A DNA stretch of 64,000 nucleotides from Mycolicibacterium neoaurum (GCF_036946495.1 NZ_JAQIIX010000002.1:310001-374000), one strand, 5' to 3'; numbered from the stretch's first letter, positions 52,608-62,145 are shown. A program made the numbers and translations. Notes: generated by a model from the sequence alone, not told the origin.

Positions 52608-53207
52608 TTGCCGACCGCCACGGCCACCGTTCGCGACCGCTTGATCGATGCGGCGGAGGTCTGTCTGCGCGCCAAGGGCATCCGGGCCACCACGGTGTCC
52701 GAGGTCGCCGAGACCGCCGGGGTCTCCCGCGGCTGGTTGTATCGGCATTTCCCCGACAAGGTGACCCTGCTGGGCGCGGCCATCGTGCGACTCAACGAGG
52801 TGTACTGGTCGCAGGCGCACGCCGTGCTCGAACAGGTGGACGGCCTCGATCAGCAGATTGTGGCGGGCATCCGGCACGGACGGACCGCCTACGACGACCC
52901 GGGCGCGTTGCTGATGAAGTTGCGTCTCGACGAGCCCGAGGAATTCGCCGCATGCGCGGGTGCCGGCGTGCAGGGACTGGTGCCGGACCTGGCCGGGTTC
53001 TGGTCGCGCTACCTGGTCGCCGCCCGCGATGCCGGTGAGATCCATCCGGACGTCGTCATCGAGGAAGCGTCGGAATGGGTTGCGCGCGTGGTCATTTCGA
53101 TGGCAACCGTGCCCGGGGACACCCTGGATCCGAAAGATCCGGCCCAGCTGCTCGTGCACGTCCGCCGGTACGTGATCCCGGCGCTGAAGGCCGACCCGAA
53201 CGTCTGA
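52608..53207 (+). CDS. TetR-family regulator divergent to fadD
   Basis: A 199-residue repressor. N-terminal helix-turn-helix: RDRLIDAAEVCLRAKGIRAT then VSEVAETAGVSRGWLYRHF; the ligand-binding C-domain follows. TTG 52608 was preferred because GAGGAG lies 7 nt upstream; ATG 52575 is an alternative that adds 11 residues but lacks a ribosome site. It probably controls the divergent acyl-CoA synthetase and itself, with an acyl-CoA ligand as a guess. Confidence 0.85.
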   Translation: MPTATATVRDRLIDAAEVCLRAKGIRATTVSEVAETAGVSRGWLYRHFPDKVTLLGAAIVRLNEVYWSQAHAVLEQVDGLDQQIVAGIRHGRTAYDDPGALLMKLRLDEPEEFAACAGAGVQGLVPDLAGFWSRYLVAARDAGEIHPDVVIEEASEWVARVVISMATVPGDTLDPKDPAQLLVHVRRYVIPALKADPNV

Positions 53208-53210
53208 GAA

Positions 53211-53263
53211 ACGATTTCGGCGCGGTCGCGCTCGCTGAGCGAGCGTTTCCGCGCCGAAATCGT
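53211..53263. terminator. Two-tier palindromic terminator between tetR and rho
   Basis: Outer arms of 15 bp (53211-53225 and 53249-53263, ACGATTTCGGCGCGG) enclose an inner 7-bp hairpin CGCTCGC-TGA-GCGAGCG (53229-53245). It sits between the convergent stops of tetR and rho and can act in both directions. Confidence 0.7.
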
Positions 53264-53272
53264 CGGGGTCGA

Positions 53273-55237
53273 TCAGTCGTTGTCCATGCCACCCGGAGTG
53301 GTCTTGGACACCTGGACCAGGAACTCGTAGTTGGTCTTGGTCTTGCGCAGCTGGCTCATCAGCAGGTCGATGGCCTGGTGGCTGTCCAGACCGGACAGGA
53401 CGCGGCGCAGCTTGTGCACGATCGCGAACTCGTCGGCGCCGAGCAGCAGCTCATCCTTGCGGGTACCCGAGGGGTTGACGTCGACAGCCGGGAACACCCG
53501 GCGCTCGGCGATCTTGCGGTCCAGCTTGAGTTCGGCGTTGCCGGTGCCCTTGAACTCTTCGAAGATCACGGTGTCACCGGTGGAGCCGGTCTCGACCATC
53601 GCGGTGGCGATGATCGTCAGCGAACCGCCGTGCTCGATGTTGCGGGCCGCACCCAGGAACCGCTTGGGCGGGTAGAGCGCGGTCGAATCGACACCACCGG
53701 AGAGGATGCGTCCCGAGGCCGGCGAGGCGTTGTTGTACGCACGTCCCAGACGGGTGATCGAGTCGAGCAGGACGACGACGTCCTTGCCCTGCTCGACCAG
53801 ACGCTTGGCCCGCTCGATGGCCAGCTCGGCGGCCTGGGTGTGATCTGATGGCGGGCGGTCGAAGGTGGAGGCGATGACCTCACCCTTCACCGAGCGCTGC
53901 ATGTCGGTGACCTCTTCGGGGCGCTCGTCGACGAGCACGACCATCAGGTGACATTCGGGATTGTTCTGGGTGATCGCATTGGCGATGTCCTGCATGATCG
54001 TGGTCTTACCGGCCTTCGGCGGGGACACGATCAGGGCGCGCTGGCCTTTGCCGATCGGCATGATCAGGTCGATCACGCGGGTGGTCAGCCGCTCTGGAGT
54101 GGTCTCCAGGCGCAGCCGCTGATTGGGATAGAGCGGCGTCAACTTGGTGAAATCGGGCCGGTTCTTGGCGTTCTCGACCGGTCCGCCGTTGACGGTGTCC
54201 AGCCGGACCAGCGGGTTGAACTTCTGCCGCGGGTTGTTGCCACCGCTGTTCTCACCCTCGCGGGCCACGCGCACCGCACCGGTGACGGCATCACCGCGGC
54301 GCAGGCCGTTCTTGCGGACCATGTTCATGGAGACGTAGACGTCGTTGGGTCCGGCCAGATATCCCGAGGTCCGGACGAACGCGTAGTTGTCGAGCACATC
54401 GAGAATGCCGGCCACGGGCTGCACGACATCGTCCTCGCGCAGTTCGGTATCGCGGTCGCCGCCACCCTGGCCGCCGCCCTCGCCGCCACCCGAGCGCTCC
54501 CCGCGCCGCCTGCGGTCCCGGAACCGTCGACCGCGACGGCCGCCGCGGCCCTCGTCATCGTCGGCATTGTTCTGATTGTTGGAGTTCTGACTGTTGGCGT
54601 TCTGGTTGTTGCCGCCGCTGTTGTTGGCGTTGCGGCTCTGGTTGCCGTCCTGCTGGTCGGCGTTCTCGTTCCGGTTCGAGTTGTCGCGGTTCGCGTTCTC
54701 GTTACGGTTGCCCTGCTGGGCACCGCCGGACTTGGCGCTGTCGGCCTCGCCGCCCCTGTCTGCGTTGCCCTTGGCGTCCTTGTTCTCGCCGGCGTCACCG
54801 TCCTGCCGGTTGTCCGGCGCACCGGACTGACGGCCGGCACTGCGGCGCTCACGACGCTGCGGGCTCTGCTGCGGCGCGTCACCGCTGTGGTCGGCGGCAG
54901 CCTGCGCAGGCTGCTCAGCGGCCGAATCGAGCGTCGGCTGCTCCACCGGAGCGGCCTTGGGTGCCTTCTCCGCCTTCTCGGCGGGGGCAGCCTTCGCGCC
55001 GGCGGAATCGCCGCGCTGCTCCCTGATGGCGGCGATCAGATCGCTCTTGCGCATGCCCGAGGTGCCCTTGACACCTACTTCGCTGGCCAGTGCCCGCAAG
55101 TCAGGGAGCAGCATCGACGTCAGCGAGCCGGAACGGCTACGGCCGGCGCCTGCGCTCGGCGCGGCACTGGAGGAGTTCACGGCTTCCGAGGGCGCACTGC
55201 CGCTGTCGGCTGCCGTGATGAGGTCCGTATCAGTCAC
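53273..55237 (-). CDS. rho: Transcription termination factor Rho with a long disordered insert
   Basis: A 654-residue Rho. N-terminal helical domain (about 38-75, LPDLRALASEVGV), then a disordered region (about 76-265): acidic/Ala-rich, an Asn-rich stretch (174-224, about 21 Asn) and an R/G-rich end (GRGGRRGRRFRDRRRR). The RNA-binding fold and ATPase follow, with Walker A PPKAGKTTI, Walker B VVVLLDSITRLGR and the R-loop near GTGNAELKLDR. The Leu-to-Met change after the P-loop (TTIMQ) is the type linked to bicyclomycin resistance in mycobacteria. GTG start. Confidence 0.95.
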   Translation of the reverse strand: MTDTDLITAADSGSAPSEAVNSSSAAPSAGAGRSRSGSLTSMLLPDLRALASEVGVKGTSGMRKSDLIAAIREQRGDSAGAKAAPAEKAEKAPKAAPVEQPTLDSAAEQPAQAAADHSGDAPQQSPQRRERRSAGRQSGAPDNRQDGDAGENKDAKGNADRGGEADSAKSGGAQQGNRNENANRDNSNRNENADQQDGNQSRNANNSGGNNQNANSQNSNNQNNADDDEGRGGRRGRRFRDRRRRGERSGGGEGGGQGGGDRDTELREDDVVQPVAGILDVLDNYAFVRTSGYLAGPNDVYVSMNMVRKNGLRRGDAVTGAVRVAREGENSGGNNPRQKFNPLVRLDTVNGGPVENAKNRPDFTKLTPLYPNQRLRLETTPERLTTRVIDLIMPIGKGQRALIVSPPKAGKTTIMQDIANAITQNNPECHLMVVLVDERPEEVTDMQRSVKGEVIASTFDRPPSDHTQAAELAIERAKRLVEQGKDVVVLLDSITRLGRAYNNASPASGRILSGGVDSTALYPPKRFLGAARNIEHGGSLTIIATAMVETGSTGDTVIFEEFKGTGNAELKLDRKIAERRVFPAVDVNPSGTRKDELLLGADEFAIVHKLRRVLSGLDSHQAIDLLMSQLRKTKTNYEFLVQVSKTTPGGMDND

Positions 55238-55538
55238 GGATTTCCTTTCTTATCCCCCGCATTTGGTGTTGCGCGAGGGGTTCCCCGAAGGTCAGCTGCG
55301 CTCGGCCATGCGGCCAGGCGCGTGGTTTCTCGCGACGTCACCACCACGTGCGCGACGGCGATCGTCAGGGTCGGCCGCGGTGCGGCAGACCATGAGTCCA
55401 CGAGTGAAACACGAGAAGATTGGGTGTCGTCCTAGTGTCGGCGCAGGTAGAAACGCTGCGATTGCTGGACGAAAGCGAGAATAACCCGCATCAGGCGCGG
55501 TTGCAAGAAGCGCGACAGTTTGCGTGTTGTCTCGACCG
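55238..55538 (-). other. rho 5' leader / intergenic region
   Basis: 301 bp between the thrB stop and rho. It holds the rho promoter (55478-55506) and a leader of about 230 nt without a convincing small gene. Long rho leaders are commonly used for Rho autoregulation; that role is inferred. Confidence 0.5.
55478..55506 (-). promoter_or_regulatory. rho promoter
   Basis: Minus strand TTGCAA (55501-55506), 17-nt spacer, TATTCT (55478-55483): a well-spaced SigA-type promoter just after the thrB stop. Confidence 0.6.
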
Positions 55539-56471
55539 TTACGTCCCTGAACTCCACCGTACGCCGTCGCCGGCGGACATCTCGGTCACGGTGAACCCGT
55601 TGGCGGCGCCGTAGTCCAGTGCTTCCGCGGGCAAATCTCGACCATCGGTCAAGGCGATCACCGCAGGTCCGGCACCGGACAGCACCGCTGCCACTCCAAA
55701 ACGCCGAAGCACGGCGAGGTATTCCGCGGAGGAGGGCATGGCCGGACCACGCTGGGTCTGGTGCAGACGGTCACCGGTCGCCTCCAAGAGCAGGTCCGGT
55801 CGCTGGGTCAGGGCCACAACCAACATCGCCGCGCGCGCCACATTGAACCGGGCGTCGGTGTGGCTCACCACATCGGGCAGCAGGCCGCGGGTCGCCGCGG
55901 TCGACGATCGGGTTTCCGGCACCGCGGGAAACAACCGGATATCCGGGTGTAGCGGCAATTGCGCCGCGTCGTAACGGGCCGGGTCGCTCCCGTCGACGGT
56001 CCACGACACCACTGCCCCGCCGAGAACGGCGGCGGCGGCGTTGTCGGGGTGGCCCTCGAATTCCGAAGACAGTTGCACCAGTTGGTCACGGGTCAGTTCG
56101 ACTGAATCAACCTGCGCGGCAAACCCGTTGGCGATCGCCAGCCCGCCGACCACCGCGGCTGCGGAGGATCCGAGTCCCCGCGAATGAGGAATGACATTGC
56201 GGCACAACACCTTGAGCCCGCCGGCATGCAAACCCGCAGCGTCGAGACCACGCCGGATCGCCCGCACCACCAAGTGGTCGGCATCCAGCGGGACAAGTCC
56301 GGCGCCCTCCCCTTCGACGTCGACAATCAACCCGAAATCGGTTGTCTCGACCTCGATTTCGTCATACAGACTCAGCGCAAGACCCAGGCTGTCGAAGCCA
56401 GGTCCCAAATTGGCACTGGATGCCGCTACGACGGCTCCGGCCCGCAGTCCGGAGGGCAGGGTGTGGGACAC
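55539..56471 (-). CDS. thrB: Homoserine kinase
   Basis: A 310-residue GHMP kinase phosphorylating L-homoserine. N-terminal ASSANLGPGFDSLGLAL and the ATP loop HSRGLGSSAAAVVGG are diagnostic. GTG start, 16 bp after thrC. End of the lysA-thrA-thrC-thrB series; rho has its own promoter. Confidence 0.95.
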   Translation of the reverse strand: MSHTLPSGLRAGAVVAASSANLGPGFDSLGLALSLYDEIEVETTDFGLIVDVEGEGAGLVPLDADHLVVRAIRRGLDAAGLHAGGLKVLCRNVIPHSRGLGSSAAAVVGGLAIANGFAAQVDSVELTRDQLVQLSSEFEGHPDNAAAAVLGGAVVSWTVDGSDPARYDAAQLPLHPDIRLFPAVPETRSSTAATRGLLPDVVSHTDARFNVARAAMLVVALTQRPDLLLEATGDRLHQTQRGPAMPSSAEYLAVLRRFGVAAVLSGAGPAVIALTDGRDLPAEALDYGAANGFTVTEMSAGDGVRWSSGT

Positions 56472-56487
56472 GTCGGATCGCCGCCCG

Positions 56488-57561
56488 TCAGCCCAGGCCC
56501 AGCGCCGCGACGACGGCGGCCGGGTCGACGGGGATCGGGGTGACGTCGGGCATGGTCTTGAGCGCGGTGTCGGGATCCTTGAGTCCGTTGCCGGTCACCG
56601 TGCACACCACGGTCGAGCCGGGCTTGACCCAGCCGTCCTCGATCGACTTGAGCAGACCGGCGATGCTGGCCGCCGACGCCGGCTCGACGAACACACCCTC
56701 GGCGGCGGCCACCAGGCGATAGGCGGCCAGGATCTCCTCGTCGGTGGCGGCCAGGAAGCGACCGTCGGACTCCTGCTGTGCGGCGACCGCAGAGTTCCAG
56801 GACGCCGGCGAGCCGATACGGATTGCGGTCGCGATGGTCTCGGGGTTGGCGACGGGCTCGCCGGAAACCAGCGGCGCGGCACCCGCGGCCTGCGTTCCGA
56901 GCATGCGCGGCAACCGATCGGACACTCCGTCGTGATGGTATTCGCGGTAGCCGCGCCAGTAGGCGGTGATGTTGCCTGCGTTGCCGACCGGCAGCGAGTG
57001 CACATCGGGCGCGGTCCCCAGCGCGTCGACGATCTCGAAGGCGGCCGTCTTCTGCCCCTCGATGCGGACCGGGTTGACCGAGTTGACCAGCCCGATCGTC
57101 GGGTAGTCGGCGGTCAGCTTGCGGGCCAGCTCCAGACAGTCGTCGAAGTTGCCCTCGACCTGGATGATCTTGGCGCCGTGCATGACCGCCTGAGCCAGCT
57201 TGCCCATCGCGATCTTGCCCTGCGGAATGAGCACGGCACAGGTCATCCCGGCGACCGCCGCGTAGGCCGCGGCCGAGGCCGAGGTGTTACCGGTCGAGGC
57301 GCACAGCACGGCCTGCTGTCCGCGGGCCAGCGCATCGGTGACCGCCATCGTCATACCGCGATCCTTGAACGAGCCGGTGGGGTTGAGCCCCTCGACCTTC
57401 AGATGCACGGTGCAGCCGGTCTGCTCGGACAGCCGCTTGGCATGGATGAGCGGAGTTCCACCCTCCAGCAGGGTGATCGGGGTCCAGTGGTCCTCGATCG
57501 GCAGCCGATCGCGGTAGGCGGCGATCAGGCCGGGCCAGGGGCGGTGGACGGGGTTGCTCAC
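56488..57561 (-). CDS. thrC: Threonine synthase
   Basis: A 357-residue PLP enzyme making threonine from O-phosphohomoserine. The PLP lysine is in NPTGSFKDRGMTMA, with CASTGNTSASAAAYA and the phosphate loop PVGNAGNITAYW. GTG 57561 overlaps the homoserine dehydrogenase stop by 4 bp. Confidence 0.95.
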   Translation of the reverse strand: MSNPVHRPWPGLIAAYRDRLPIEDHWTPITLLEGGTPLIHAKRLSEQTGCTVHLKVEGLNPTGSFKDRGMTMAVTDALARGQQAVLCASTGNTSASAAAYAAVAGMTCAVLIPQGKIAMGKLAQAVMHGAKIIQVEGNFDDCLELARKLTADYPTIGLVNSVNPVRIEGQKTAAFEIVDALGTAPDVHSLPVGNAGNITAYWRGYREYHHDGVSDRLPRMLGTQAAGAAPLVSGEPVANPETIATAIRIGSPASWNSAVAAQQESDGRFLAATDEEILAAYRLVAAAEGVFVEPASAASIAGLLKSIEDGWVKPGSTVVCTVTGNGLKDPDTALKTMPDVTPIPVDPAAVVAALGLG

Positions 57562-58877
57562 GAATCCGAACCTTCCATGCGAAGCACGCTGTTGATGTCC
57601 TGCACCACGTCGAGCTCGGTGAGTGCCTTGACGGTGTCCGACAGGGCGGCGTCGGTGGCCCGGTGGGTGACGACGACGATGCGCGCGCCGCACGGTTCAC
57701 CCCCGGGATCGGTCATGCCTTCCTGGCGGACCTCGGCGATGCTGACCTCGTGCCTGCTGAACTCGGCCGCCACCGCCGACAGGACACCGGGCTGATCCTT
57801 GACGTTCATGTTCACGTAGTAGCGCGTCGGAATGGCGCCGATGGAGGCGATCGGCAGCTTGGCGTACTTGGACTCGCGCGGTCCGCGGCCGCCCTGAACA
57901 CGGTTGCGCGCCGCCATCACCACATCGCCCATCACCGCCGACGCGGTCGGGGCGCCGCCGGCACCCTGACCGTAGAACATCAGCCGGCCGGCGGCTTCTG
58001 CCTCGACGACCACGGCGTTGAACGCACCGTTGACCGATGCCAGCGGATGATCCAGCGGGACGAGCGCCGGGTAGACCCGCGCCGAGACGCGATGCTTGCC
58101 TTTACCGCTGACCAGCCGCTCGCAGATCGCCAACAGCTTGATGTTGCAGCCGAGCGCCTTGGCCGAGGCGAAATCCTCGGCGCTGACCTTGGTGATGCCC
58201 TCACGGTAGACATCGTCGGCGGTCACCCGGGTGTGGAAGGCGATCGATGCCAGGATCGCGGCCTTTGCCGCGGCGTCGTAACCCTCCACATCGGCGGTGG
58301 GATCGGCTTCGGCGTAGCCCAGAGCGCTGGCATCGGCGAGCGCACTCTCATACGACGCGCCGGTGTCGTTCATCGCCGAGAGGATGTAGTTGGTGGTGCC
58401 GTTGACGATTCCGGCCACTCGCACCACCGAGTCACCGGCCAGGGATTGGGTCAGCGGCCGGATGACGGGGATGGCACCGGCCACGGCGGCCTCGAAATAG
58501 AGGTCGACGCGGGCCTTTTCGGCGGCCTGCGCCAATTCACCGGTGGACTGCGCCATCAGCGCCTTGTTGGCGGTGACCACCGACTTGCCACGCTCCAGGG
58601 CGGCCATGATGGCCTTGCGGGCCGGCTCCACAGGTCCCATGAGTTCGACGACGATGTCGACATCGTCGCGGGAGACCAGCTTTTCGATGTCATCGGTGAG
58701 CAGCTCCTCGGCCACCCCGCGGTCCTTGGCGACCCGCCGGACGCCGATGCCGCGCAGCTGCAGCGGTGCGCCGATGCGCGCCTCCAGGTCTGCCGCGCTC
58801 TCCTCGATGATGCGCACCACCTCGGTGCCGACATTGCCGAGTCCGAGAACGGCTACTCCGATTGGCTTCTCACTCAT
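57558..58877 (-). CDS. thrA: Homoserine dehydrogenase
   Basis: A 439-residue NAD(P)-dependent enzyme (hom) reducing aspartate semialdehyde to homoserine. N-terminal Rossmann motif VAVLGLGNVGTEV, catalytic region GYAEADPTADVEGYDAAAK, and a C-terminal ACT domain (about 355-435, YYVNMNVKDQPGVLS) for threonine feedback. Overlaps thrC and lysA by 4 bp each. Confidence 0.95.
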   Translation of the reverse strand: MSEKPIGVAVLGLGNVGTEVVRIIEESAADLEARIGAPLQLRGIGVRRVAKDRGVAEELLTDDIEKLVSRDDVDIVVELMGPVEPARKAIMAALERGKSVVTANKALMAQSTGELAQAAEKARVDLYFEAAVAGAIPVIRPLTQSLAGDSVVRVAGIVNGTTNYILSAMNDTGASYESALADASALGYAEADPTADVEGYDAAAKAAILASIAFHTRVTADDVYREGITKVSAEDFASAKALGCNIKLLAICERLVSGKGKHRVSARVYPALVPLDHPLASVNGAFNAVVVEAEAAGRLMFYGQGAGGAPTASAVMGDVVMAARNRVQGGRGPRESKYAKLPIASIGAIPTRYYVNMNVKDQPGVLSAVAAEFSRHEVSIAEVRQEGMTDPGGEPCGARIVVVTHRATDAALSDTVKALTELDVVQDINSVLRMEGSDS

Positions 58878-60265
58878 TGACCCACCTCCAGGCTCAGAAG
58901 ATCCTCGACGGTTTCCCGGCGCAGGATCAGCCGCGCGCTTCCGTCTTTGACTGCGACCACGGCCGGGCGCCGCAGCAAGTTGTAGCGACTCGACATCGAG
59001 TAGCAGTAGGCGCCGGTGGCGGCCACCGCCAGCAGGTCACCGGGCACCAGGTCATCGGAAACCCAGGTATCGCGCACGATGATATCGCCGCTCTCGCAAT
59101 GCTTTCCGACGATACGTGCCAGCACCGCCGGCGCATCGCTGCTGCGTGACACCAACCGGGCGTCGTATTCGGCGTCGTAGAGGGCGGGCCGGATGTTGTC
59201 ACTCATCCCACCGTCGACGCTGACGTAGCGGCGGTGCTCGTCGGCCGAGACGGCGACGTTCTTGACGGTGCCCACCTCGTAGAGCGTGATGGTGCCCGGA
59301 CCGGCGATCGCGCGACCCGGTTCGACCACCAGCGTCGGGGTCGGCAGCCCGACGGCGGCCGATTCGTTGGCGACGATGGCCTTGAGCTTATCGGCGAGTT
59401 CGCGCATCGGCGGTGGATTGTCACTCGGCAGATACGAGATACCCAGTCCCCCACCGAGATCCAGAATATCCATCTGCGCGGTCTTCTCGACGCCGAACTC
59501 GGCGACGATATCGGCCAGCAGCCCGAGCAACCGGCGGGCGGCGATCTCGAAACCCGACACATCGAAGATCTGCGATCCGACGTGGCAGTGCAGCCCGACC
59601 AGGCGCAGGTTCTCGGTGGCGAACACCCGCCGGACCGCTTCCAGCGCGGCGCCACTGGCCAGTGACAGCCCGAACTTCTGGTCCTCGTGGGCGGTGGAGA
59701 TGAATTCGTGGGTGTGGGCCTCGACACCGGGCGTGACACGGACCAGGACATCCTGGACAACGGCGGCCGCACCGGCGACGGCCTCCAGGCGCTCGATCTC
59801 GATCTCGGAGTCCACCACGATGTGTCCGACACCGGCGGCGACCGCGGCGGTCAGCTCGTCGACCGATTTGTTGTTGCCGTGCACGGTGATCCGCTCGGCC
59901 GGGAAGTTCGCGTGCAGAGCCACCGCGAGTTCGCCGCCGGTGGCCACGTCCAGCGACAGGCCCTCCTGGTGCACCCAGCGCGCGATCTCGGCGCACAGGA
60001 ACGCCTTGGATGCGTAGTGCACATGCTCGCCGCCGCCGAAAGCCGATGCGATCTCGCGGCAGCGGGACCGGAAGTCGTCCTCGTCGATCACGAACAGCGG
60101 TGTGCCGAACTCGGCGGCCAACTCGGCGACGCCGACCCCGGCGACGGAGACGACGCCGTCGTCACCGCGAACCAGGTTCTTCGGCCACACCTTCGGGGCA
60201 AGCAGCATCACCTCGTCGGCGGTCTGCGGTCGGGGTGGCGCACCGGCGCCGGGGTGGGCGCTCAC
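58874..60265 (-). CDS. lysA: Diaminopimelate decarboxylase
   Basis: A 463-residue PLP decarboxylase for the last lysine step. The PLP lysine is in HVHYASKAFLCAEI-type context (YASKAF), with the HCHVGSQ motif (LVGLHCHVGSQI) and EPGRAI phosphate site. GTG 60265 overlaps the argS stop by 4 bp. Confidence 0.95.
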   Translation of the reverse strand: MSAHPGAGAPPRPQTADEVMLLAPKVWPKNLVRGDDGVVSVAGVGVAELAAEFGTPLFVIDEDDFRSRCREIASAFGGGEHVHYASKAFLCAEIARWVHQEGLSLDVATGGELAVALHANFPAERITVHGNNKSVDELTAAVAAGVGHIVVDSEIEIERLEAVAGAAAVVQDVLVRVTPGVEAHTHEFISTAHEDQKFGLSLASGAALEAVRRVFATENLRLVGLHCHVGSQIFDVSGFEIAARRLLGLLADIVAEFGVEKTAQMDILDLGGGLGISYLPSDNPPPMRELADKLKAIVANESAAVGLPTPTLVVEPGRAIAGPGTITLYEVGTVKNVAVSADEHRRYVSVDGGMSDNIRPALYDAEYDARLVSRSSDAPAVLARIVGKHCESGDIIVRDTWVSDDLVPGDLLAVAATGAYCYSMSSRYNLLRRPAVVAVKDGSARLILRRETVEDLLSLEVGQ

Positions 60266-61914
60266 ATCCGCTCCGGCGCGCTGACTCCGAGAATGGCCAG
60301 GCCGTTGGCGATCGTCTGCCGGGTGGCCTCGCACAGCGCCAACCGCGCAGCGTTGAGATCGCTGGGATCCTCATCGCCCTGGGGCAGCACCCGGCAGGAA
60401 TCGTAGAACCGGTGGTAGTCACCGGCCAGGTCCTCCAGGTAGCGGCACACGCGGTGCGGTTCCCGCAGCGTGGCAGCGGTTTTCAGGATCCGGCCGAACT
60501 CGCCGATATTGCGCATCAGGGTGGCTTCGCGGTCGTGGGTCAGCAGATCCAGATGCGAGGTATCGGCGGACAGGCCCAGTTCGGCCGCGCTGCGGGCCAA
60601 TGCCGACAGCCGCGCATGCGCGTATTGCACGTAGTAGACCGGGTTCTCGTTGGATGCGCTGGCCCACAGGCCGAGGTCGATATCGATCGGGCTGTTGACC
60701 GAGGACCGGATCAGCACGTAGCGCGCGGCGTCGACACCGATCGCGTCGACCAGGTCGTCGAGGGTGATGACGGTGCCGGCCCGCTTGCTCATCCGCACCG
60801 GCTGGCCGTCGCGGACCAGATTGACCATCTGCCCGATGAGCACCTCGACGGTGGCCGGGTCGTCACCGAGTGCGGCGGCAGCGGCCTTGAGCCGTGCGAT
60901 GTAGCCGTGGTGATCGGCGCCGAGCATGTAGATGCACAGGGTGAAACCGCGCTCGCGCTTGTCCAGGTAGTAGGCGAGATCACCGGCGACATAGGCCGGG
61001 TTACCGTCGCTCTTGATGACCACCCGGTCCTTGTCGTCACCGAATTCGGTGGTGCGCAACCAGGTTGCGCCGTCCTTCTCGTAGATGGCGCCGTTGTCAC
61101 GCAGCCGCTGGATGGCCTGGTCCACGCGGCCGGAGGTGTGCATCGAGTCTTCGTGGGTGTAGACGTCGAAGTCGGTGCCGAATTCGTGCAGGGATTTCTT
61201 GATGTGGGCGAACATCAGGTCCACACCGATGGAGCGGAAGGTCTCCTGCTGCGTATCGGTCGGCTGGCTCAGCACATCGGGGGCCTGCGCCACGATCGCG
61301 GCGGCGATATCGCTGATGTAGCTGCCTGCGTACCCGTCCTCGGGAGCGGGCTCGCCCTTCGCGGCGGCGACCAGCGAGCGGGCGAACCGGTCGATCTGTG
61401 CACCGTGATCGTTGAAGTAGTACTCCCGGGTGACCGCGGCGCCCTGCGTGCTCAGCAGCCGGCCCAGCGCGTCACCGACGGCGGCCCAGCGGGTGCCGCC
61501 GATATGGATCGGCCCGGTCGGGTTGGCCGAGACGAACTCCAGGTTGATCACCTGGTCGGTCAGGTCGGTCGAGTTGCCGTAGTCGGCGCCGGCCGCCAGG
61601 ACGTTGGTGACGACGACACCTTGGGCCGACGCCTCGATGCGCAGGTTGACGAATCCCGGTCCGGCGATCTCGGCGGCGGCGATACCGTCGACGTCGGTCA
61701 GCGCGGCGGCCAGCCAGCCGGCGAGCTCGCGGGGGTTGACCCCGACCTTCTTGCCCAGCTGGAGTGCGATGTTGGTGGCGTAATCGCCGTGTTCGGGGTT
61801 GCGCGGGCGCTCGACGGTGATGGTGTCGGGCAGCGCGCTGGTGTCGAGGCTGTGCTCGGCCAGGACCGCGGCGGCGGTGGCCTTGAGCAGGGCAGCCAGA
61901 TCGGCAGGTGTCAC
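60262..61914 (-). CDS. argS: Arginyl-tRNA synthetase
   Basis: A 550-residue class I synthetase. The HIGH-like motif is in FVSANPTGPIHIGGTRWAAV, a KMSKR-like MSKRAGTVITL is present, and the N-terminal additional domain and C-terminal anticodon-binding helices are in place. GTG start. It is divergent from a tRNA-Arg gene 102 bp away. Confidence 0.96.
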   Translation of the reverse strand: MTPADLAALLKATAAAVLAEHSLDTSALPDTITVERPRNPEHGDYATNIALQLGKKVGVNPRELAGWLAAALTDVDGIAAAEIAGPGFVNLRIEASAQGVVVTNVLAAGADYGNSTDLTDQVINLEFVSANPTGPIHIGGTRWAAVGDALGRLLSTQGAAVTREYYFNDHGAQIDRFARSLVAAAKGEPAPEDGYAGSYISDIAAAIVAQAPDVLSQPTDTQQETFRSIGVDLMFAHIKKSLHEFGTDFDVYTHEDSMHTSGRVDQAIQRLRDNGAIYEKDGATWLRTTEFGDDKDRVVIKSDGNPAYVAGDLAYYLDKRERGFTLCIYMLGADHHGYIARLKAAAAALGDDPATVEVLIGQMVNLVRDGQPVRMSKRAGTVITLDDLVDAIGVDAARYVLIRSSVNSPIDIDLGLWASASNENPVYYVQYAHARLSALARSAAELGLSADTSHLDLLTHDREATLMRNIGEFGRILKTAATLREPHRVCRYLEDLAGDYHRFYDSCRVLPQGDEDPSDLNAARLALCEATRQTIANGLAILGVSAPERM

Positions 61915-61976
61915 GAGGGACCATCCTATGGTGCGGGGTCCTCAGGTCCCGAATCCATTACCGGTTGGAGATGGGT

Positions 61977-61982
61977 TACGCT
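61977..61982 (+). promoter_or_regulatory. Possible -10 element of tRNA-Arg
   Basis: TACGCT fits TANNNT, 34 bp before the mature tRNA. No clear -35. Confidence 0.35.
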
Positions 61983-62016
61983 ATGCACGCCCAACGGCGC
62001 AGCACCAGTTGCTCGC

Positions 62017-62092
62017 GCCCCCGTAGCTCAGGGGATAGAGCGTCTGCCTCCGGAGCAGAAGGCCGCAGGTTCGAATCCTGCCGGGGGCACCA
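62017..62092 (+). tRNA. tRNA-Arg (anticodon CCG)
   Basis: Cloverleaf with acceptor stem GCCCCCG / CGGGGGC (62017-62023 and 62082-62088). D arm is AGCTCAGGGGATAGAGC. The anticodon loop CTCCGGA with CCG (stem TCTGC/GCAGA) reads CGG. The T loop is GGTTCGAATCC. An encoded ACCA follows. Placed next to argS. Confidence 0.95.
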
Positions 62093-62109
62093 CACTTCCA
62101 CGACACCCC

Positions 62110-62145
62110 AAGACCGCGATCCCACTTCGGGACCGCGGTCTTTTG
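62110..62145 (+). terminator. Intrinsic terminator after tRNA-Arg
   Basis: Stem AAGACCGCG (62110-62118) with CGCGGTCTT (62134-62142), an inner TCCC/GGGA pairing and a TTTT tail. Confidence 0.75.
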
